A stretch of 8,165 bases of DNA from an uncultured Lachnospiraceae bacterium (lineage in GTDB: Bacteria; Bacillota; Clostridia; Lachnospirales; Anaerotignaceae): contig CALWSX010000191.1 of NCBI GenBank assembly GCA_944384285.1, positions 1 through 8,165 of the forward strand. The letters are read 5' to 3'. A program made the position numbers and the translations under genes. The first letter of the stretch is position 1. Each line of letters begins with the position of its first letter. Shown one piece after another: positions 5,855-8,165 of this stretch. Below the pieces are notes generated by a model. The model ran no database searches. It was not told the DNA's origin and was given only the letters and a program-made list of their open reading frames with translations.

Positions 5855-6199
5855 TTGGCATCAACTTTAGAATTTGTGGAATATATAGTTGGGCAATTTA
5901 ATAATTTTGACAAAATTACTTATAAAAAAATGTTTGGAGAATATGCTTTGTATTATGACACGAAAGTTTTTGCCTTGGTTTGCGATAATCAACTTTTTGT
6001 TAAAACTACAGAAGCAGGTGAAAATTATTTAAAAGAATTTATTTTAAAACCTCCTTATGAAGGGGCAAAACCATATTTTTTAATAGAGGAACTTGAGGAT
6101 AGAGAGTTTTTAAGCAATTTAGCAGAAATTACTTATAAGGAACTTCCTTTACCTAAAGAAAAAAAGAGAAAAAATCTTAAAAAAATATTATATTTTTAA
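5855..6199 (+). CDS. TfoX/Sxy N-terminal-domain protein (stand-alone)
   Basis: A 114-residue protein covering just the TfoX_N domain. Diagnostic stretches are YKKMFGEYALYYDTKVFALVCDNQLFVKTTEAG and LKPPYEGAKPYFLIEELEDREFLSNL, followed by a lysine-rich tail (PLPKEKKRKNLKKI). In Gammaproteobacteria TfoX/Sxy activates competence genes, but this short single-domain form is widespread in Firmicutes, where its role is not established; a competence role should not be assumed. The frame is open from a TTG at 5840, but that codon overlaps the ribosome binding site GGAGGGG (5842-5848). The TTG at 5855, six bases after this site, is therefore the likely start. No distinct promoter is visible between the preceding terminator and this start, so expression may depend on read-through or on a promoter inside the terminator region. 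Confidence 0.88.
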   Translation: MASTLEFVEYIVGQFNNFDKITYKKMFGEYALYYDTKVFALVCDNQLFVKTTEAGENYLKEFILKPPYEGAKPYFLIEELEDREFLSNLAEITYKELPLPKEKKRKNLKKILYF

Positions 6200-6205
6200 A
6201 ATAGA

Positions 6206-6234
6206 TTTACAAAATCTCATATTTAATATAAACT
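6206..6234 (+). promoter_or_regulatory. Weak candidate promoter for the coiled-coil/membrane/SRPBCC operon
   Basis: TTTACA (6206-6211) matches five of six -35 positions. TAAACT (6229-6234) at a 17-base spacing is a poor -10, and TATAAA at 6227-6232 is better but at 15 bases. It lies in the only sizeable gap before the downstream genes, so a promoter is expected here even though the match is modest. Confidence 0.3.
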
Positions 6235-6274
6235 AAACGTATATTTTACATTATTTGCAAAGAAAGGTAATAAT

Positions 6275-6589
6275 ATGTCAATAAATGATAAATTTAATAA
6301 TATGTTTAAAAAAATTGGTTCTACGACAGAAGATGTAATTGATACAGCAAAAGGACTTGGAAATAAAACACGTGATACTTTAGAAGTTGCTAAATTAAAT
6401 TCAAAAATAAATAATCATAAAAAAGATATAGAAAAATTAAAACTTCAAATAGGAGAATATTATTATAATCTTTTAAAAAATAAAATAATCGAAAATGAAG
6501 ATTTAGAAGAAATATTACAAGAAATAGAATTTAAAAACAGATGTATACAAGTTATAAAAACAGAAATAGATTATATTAAAAACAGTTAA
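6275..6589 (+). CDS. Small coiled-coil protein
   Basis: A 104-residue hydrophilic protein without membrane segments or a signal peptide. Residues 1-40 (including FNNMFKKIGSTTEDVIDTAKGLGNKTRDTLEVAKLNSKI) look like an amphipathic helix that might lie on a membrane. Residues about 38-100 have heptad-like spacing of I/L (INNHKKDIEKLKLQIGEYYYNLL, then EDLEEILQEIEFKNRCIQVIKTEIDYI), fitting two helices of a coiled-coil hairpin. Similar proteins in Firmicutes often carry a C-terminal zinc ribbon ('CPNCG'), which is absent here. AAAGG at about 6263-6267 precedes the ATG. It begins a probable three-gene operon, with the membrane protein gene 17 bases downstream. Function is unknown. Confidence 0.75.
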   Translation: MSINDKFNNMFKKIGSTTEDVIDTAKGLGNKTRDTLEVAKLNSKINNHKKDIEKLKLQIGEYYYNLLKNKIIENEDLEEILQEIEFKNRCIQVIKTEIDYIKNS

Positions 6590-6606
6590 GAGAGGAGTAT
6601 TATTAT

Positions 6607-7515
6607 ATGGAATTAGGAAAAATATATATGAAAATGATAAAATTCCATATAATTAATTTTATTGTATTATTATGCACGTTTGCAATATTTGCAGTTACTT
6701 ATTCTATGTTTTTAGGGATAGGTTGGCTTATGTGGGCGCCCGGCATAATATTAATGTTTATTTTGTGGTTACTTTTTATTATTGCTATAAAAATACTTTT
6801 GGTTGATAGGATTTTAGCAAATATTAATTTTAAGTATTGTTATTCAGTTTATTTAAATATTAAATCTGATACTATAAATAAAGACGAAATTATAGATATA
6901 AAAGAAAATTTTAAAACAGTAGACTTAAAATTAATAAGTAAATATTTAAGACTTGTTATTTTTGATATCCTTTTAAAAAAATCAAAAGAAAAAGATTTAC
7001 CTCTAAAAAGTATTTTCTCTATTGAATTTCTAAAAGATTGCTGCATAATATATGGACTTAAAAACAGAAGTGATTTTGTTTATAAAGATTTTATGAAAGG
7101 TGTAAATACTGTTTTTGAAAAAACTGATTTTATAAAATCTGTAAATAAAATGTCACATAAAAATATTTTCATATCTGTAATTATTTTTTGTATATGTTTT
7201 ATTTTTCTTATGATAACATCACGAATATTGTTTTTAGAAATAATTACATCTGTTATTTTATCATTTTTTGTTGCGATTGTTATAAAAAAAGCTTTTTTAA
7301 ATGCTTATACTGCAATAAAAGTAATTTATTTGTACACAAAAGAAAATGAAGAAGATGAAGTTTTACAGACTAATAATTTATTAAGTTATTCAAAAGCTTA
7401 TAAAGAAGTCTATGAATTAGAAAATGATGAATATATAAGTATGTTTGGTTATAAAACTTTATTTAATAAACTTGATGAAAAAATTCCTTTAACAGACGAA
7501 GGAAATTTAAACTAA
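6607..7515 (+). CDS. Four-helix membrane protein of unknown function
   Basis: A 302-residue protein that I do not recognise. Two hydrophobic segments at about 15-36 and 42-66 form an N-terminal hairpin. A long hydrophilic, lysine-rich cytoplasmic-looking region (about 70-185) follows, then a second hairpin at 187-204 and 208-227, and an acidic C-terminal tail (about 245-302, with ENEEDEVLQ and ELENDEYISMFGY). No catalytic motif, ATP-binding loop or transporter signature is visible. GAGGAG at 6592-6597 supports the ATG. Spacings of 17 bases to the coiled-coil gene and 21 bases to the SRPBCC gene suggest cotranscription. A role in membrane organisation together with the coiled-coil protein is only a guess. 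Confidence 0.75.
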   Translation: MELGKIYMKMIKFHIINFIVLLCTFAIFAVTYSMFLGIGWLMWAPGIILMFILWLLFIIAIKILLVDRILANINFKYCYSVYLNIKSDTINKDEIIDIKENFKTVDLKLISKYLRLVIFDILLKKSKEKDLPLKSIFSIEFLKDCCIIYGLKNRSDFVYKDFMKGVNTVFEKTDFIKSVNKMSHKNIFISVIIFCICFIFLMITSRILFLEIITSVILSFFVAIVIKKAFLNAYTAIKVIYLYTKENEEDEVLQTNNLLSYSKAYKEVYELENDEYISMFGYKTLFNKLDEKIPLTDEGNLN

Positions 7516-7536
7516 TTTTTAAATAGGGGGTATAAT

Positions 7537-7932
7537 ATGGCATATTCTTATATAAAAGCGACTATACCTTGTAATATAGACATAGTATGGAACACTGTAA
7601 CAAAATTCAGTGATTATTCATGGAGAAGTGATTTAAGTAAAGTTTTAATTATAAGTGAAACTAAATTTGAAGAATATTCAAAAGAAGGTATTAAAACAGA
7701 ATTTACAATAACACGATTTGAGCCAAATTCTAGATTGGAATTTGATATTGAAAATAAGAACATAAAAGGGCATTTTACAGGTGTTTTTTATGAACATGGA
7801 GAAAAAACAACAATAGATTTTTCCGAAGAAATCAGTGTAAAAAAATTTTACATGAAACCTTTTGCATCATCTTATTTGAGAAAACAACAGTTAATTTATT
7901 TTAAAGATTTAAAGAAGAAGCTTGGATGCTAA
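7537..7932 (+). CDS. SRPBCC (START-like) fold protein
   Basis: A 131-residue protein with the layout of the SRPBCC/polyketide-cyclase-like superfamily. It starts with a beta strand and helix (SYIKATIPCNIDIVWNTVTKFSDYSWRSDLSKV), continues with beta strands TEFTITRFEPNSRLEFDIENKNIKGHFTGVFYE and TTIDFSEEISV, and ends with the long C-terminal helix (YLRKQQLIYFKDLKKKLG). The 'VWxxVTxFxxYxWRSDL' and 'KxxMKPF...YLRKQQ' stretches are typical of a Firmicutes subfamily of unknown ligand. This fold binds hydrophobic small molecules or lipids in a central cavity; the substrate cannot be predicted. It is full length for the family and has no signal peptide. GGGGG at 7526-7530 is six bases before the ATG. 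It ends the probable operon starting at 6275 and converges on nfo. Confidence 0.85.
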   Translation: MAYSYIKATIPCNIDIVWNTVTKFSDYSWRSDLSKVLIISETKFEEYSKEGIKTEFTITRFEPNSRLEFDIENKNIKGHFTGVFYEHGEKTTIDFSEEISVKKFYMKPFASSYLRKQQLIYFKDLKKKLGC

Positions 7933-7963
7933 ATTTTTATTTTAATGAATTATATTATTAGAT

Positions 7964-7991
7964 AAAAAAGAGAGTTTTAACTCTCTTTTTT
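7964..7991. terminator. Bidirectional terminator between the convergent SRPBCC and nfo genes
   Basis: A perfect palindromic stem, AAAAAAGAGAGTT (7964-7976) with AACTCTCTTTTTT (7979-7991), around a TT centre (effectively a TTTTAA loop). The T run on one strand and the A run on the other allow termination in both directions. Its last base overlaps the nfo stop codon (TTA at 7991-7993 on the + strand). Confidence 0.9.
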
Positions 7992-8165
7992 TAATTATTA
8001 TAAAGTTCTCTTAAAATTTTGATTTCGTTTTTATAACCCGAAAGGTCGTTTGGAGTTTCAAGAATAAATGAAAGATTTTTTAATTTTGGGTGATTTATAA
8101 TATTTTTAAAACATTCAAGTCCTATATAACCTTTTCCAAGAACTTGATGTCGGTCTTTTCTGCTG
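7991..8165 (-). CDS. nfo: Endonuclease IV (deoxyribonuclease IV), C-terminal part only
   Basis: On the minus strand, 57 codons and a stop are readable from 8164 down to 7991; the rest of the gene lies beyond the window. The peptide starts [19 protein letters not shown] and continues to [17 protein letters not shown], a clear match to the C-terminal end of the AP endonuclease IV TIM barrel. The DRH triplet carries the aspartate and histidine, and the ILET motif the glutamate, that bind the trinuclear zinc centre in the Escherichia coli enzyme (D229, H231, E261). The enzyme cuts DNA 5' of abasic sites in base-excision repair; in Bacillus, Nfo also repairs spore DNA at germination. It ends with NELYNN-type residues (RELYNN). 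The ending sits within the shared terminator, so this gene converges on the SRPBCC gene. N-terminal metal ligands cannot be checked here. Confidence 0.95.
   Translation of the reverse strand, partial: SRKDRHQVLGKGYIGLECFKNIINHPKLKNLSFILETPNDLSGYKNEIKILRELYNN

Noticed and set aside
5855..6199. Natural-competence regulator call for the TfoX-domain gene
   Set aside because: Only the N-terminal domain is present, and competence regulation by TfoX is established for Gammaproteobacteria, not for this short Firmicutes form.
6204..6218. AGATTT/AAATCT dyad as a terminator after the TfoX-domain gene
   Set aside because: The stem is only six mostly A-T pairs, the loop is three bases and no T run follows.
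6238..6243. CGTATA as an ECF-type -10 before the coiled-coil gene
   Set aside because: No AAC-containing -35 element occurs 15-18 bases upstream, so the bipartite motif is not met.

Overview
The window reads as chromosomal DNA of a low-GC, endospore-forming Firmicute, most likely a Clostridia member. The reasons are the strong A/T bias, purine-rich GGAGG-type ribosome binding sites, an alpha/beta-type small acid-soluble spore protein (SASP), and two lipoproteins with Gram-positive lipoboxes. Apart from the partial gene at the right edge, every gene is on the + strand. I see no transposase, phage gene, CRISPR array, tRNA or rRNA.

Layout. (1) 37-498 is a single helix-turn-helix-like protein closed by a hairpin terminator. 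(2) 598-3193 is a tight four-gene cluster: a YdjI-like SPFH protein with a C-terminal SHOCT segment, a tail-anchored double zinc-ribbon protein, a lipoprotein made of two copies of one domain, and a small four-helix membrane protein. (3) 3209-3819 holds a roughly 100-nt imperfect inverted repeat, then a soluble protein built from three zinc-ribbon units. (4) 3876-4232 is the spore gene, with a sigma-G-like promoter and a strong terminator. (5) 4272-5828 is a self-contained unit: an ECF-sigma-like promoter (GGAAC-N16-CGTCTA), a lipoprotein, a secreted SIMPL (YggE-like) protein and a terminator. (6) 5855-6199 is a stand-alone TfoX N-terminal-domain protein with a TTG start. (7) 6275-7932 is a probable three-gene operon: a coiled-coil protein, a four-helix membrane protein and an SRPBCC-fold protein. 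(8) 7991-8165 is the C-terminal end of endonuclease IV (nfo) on the minus strand, separated from the SRPBCC gene by a bidirectional terminator.

How they may fit together. Many products are predicted at the cell envelope (SPFH scaffold, zinc-ribbon tail anchor, two lipoproteins, secreted SIMPL protein, two polytopic membrane proteins). One unit also carries an ECF-type promoter, the kind usually tied to envelope stress. A local envelope-surveillance theme is therefore plausible but inferred. The best leads are the ECF-controlled pair, the SPFH/zinc-ribbon cluster with its nearby triple zinc-ribbon paralog, and the unexplained inverted repeat at 3214-3311. Nothing here is by itself proof of a new system.
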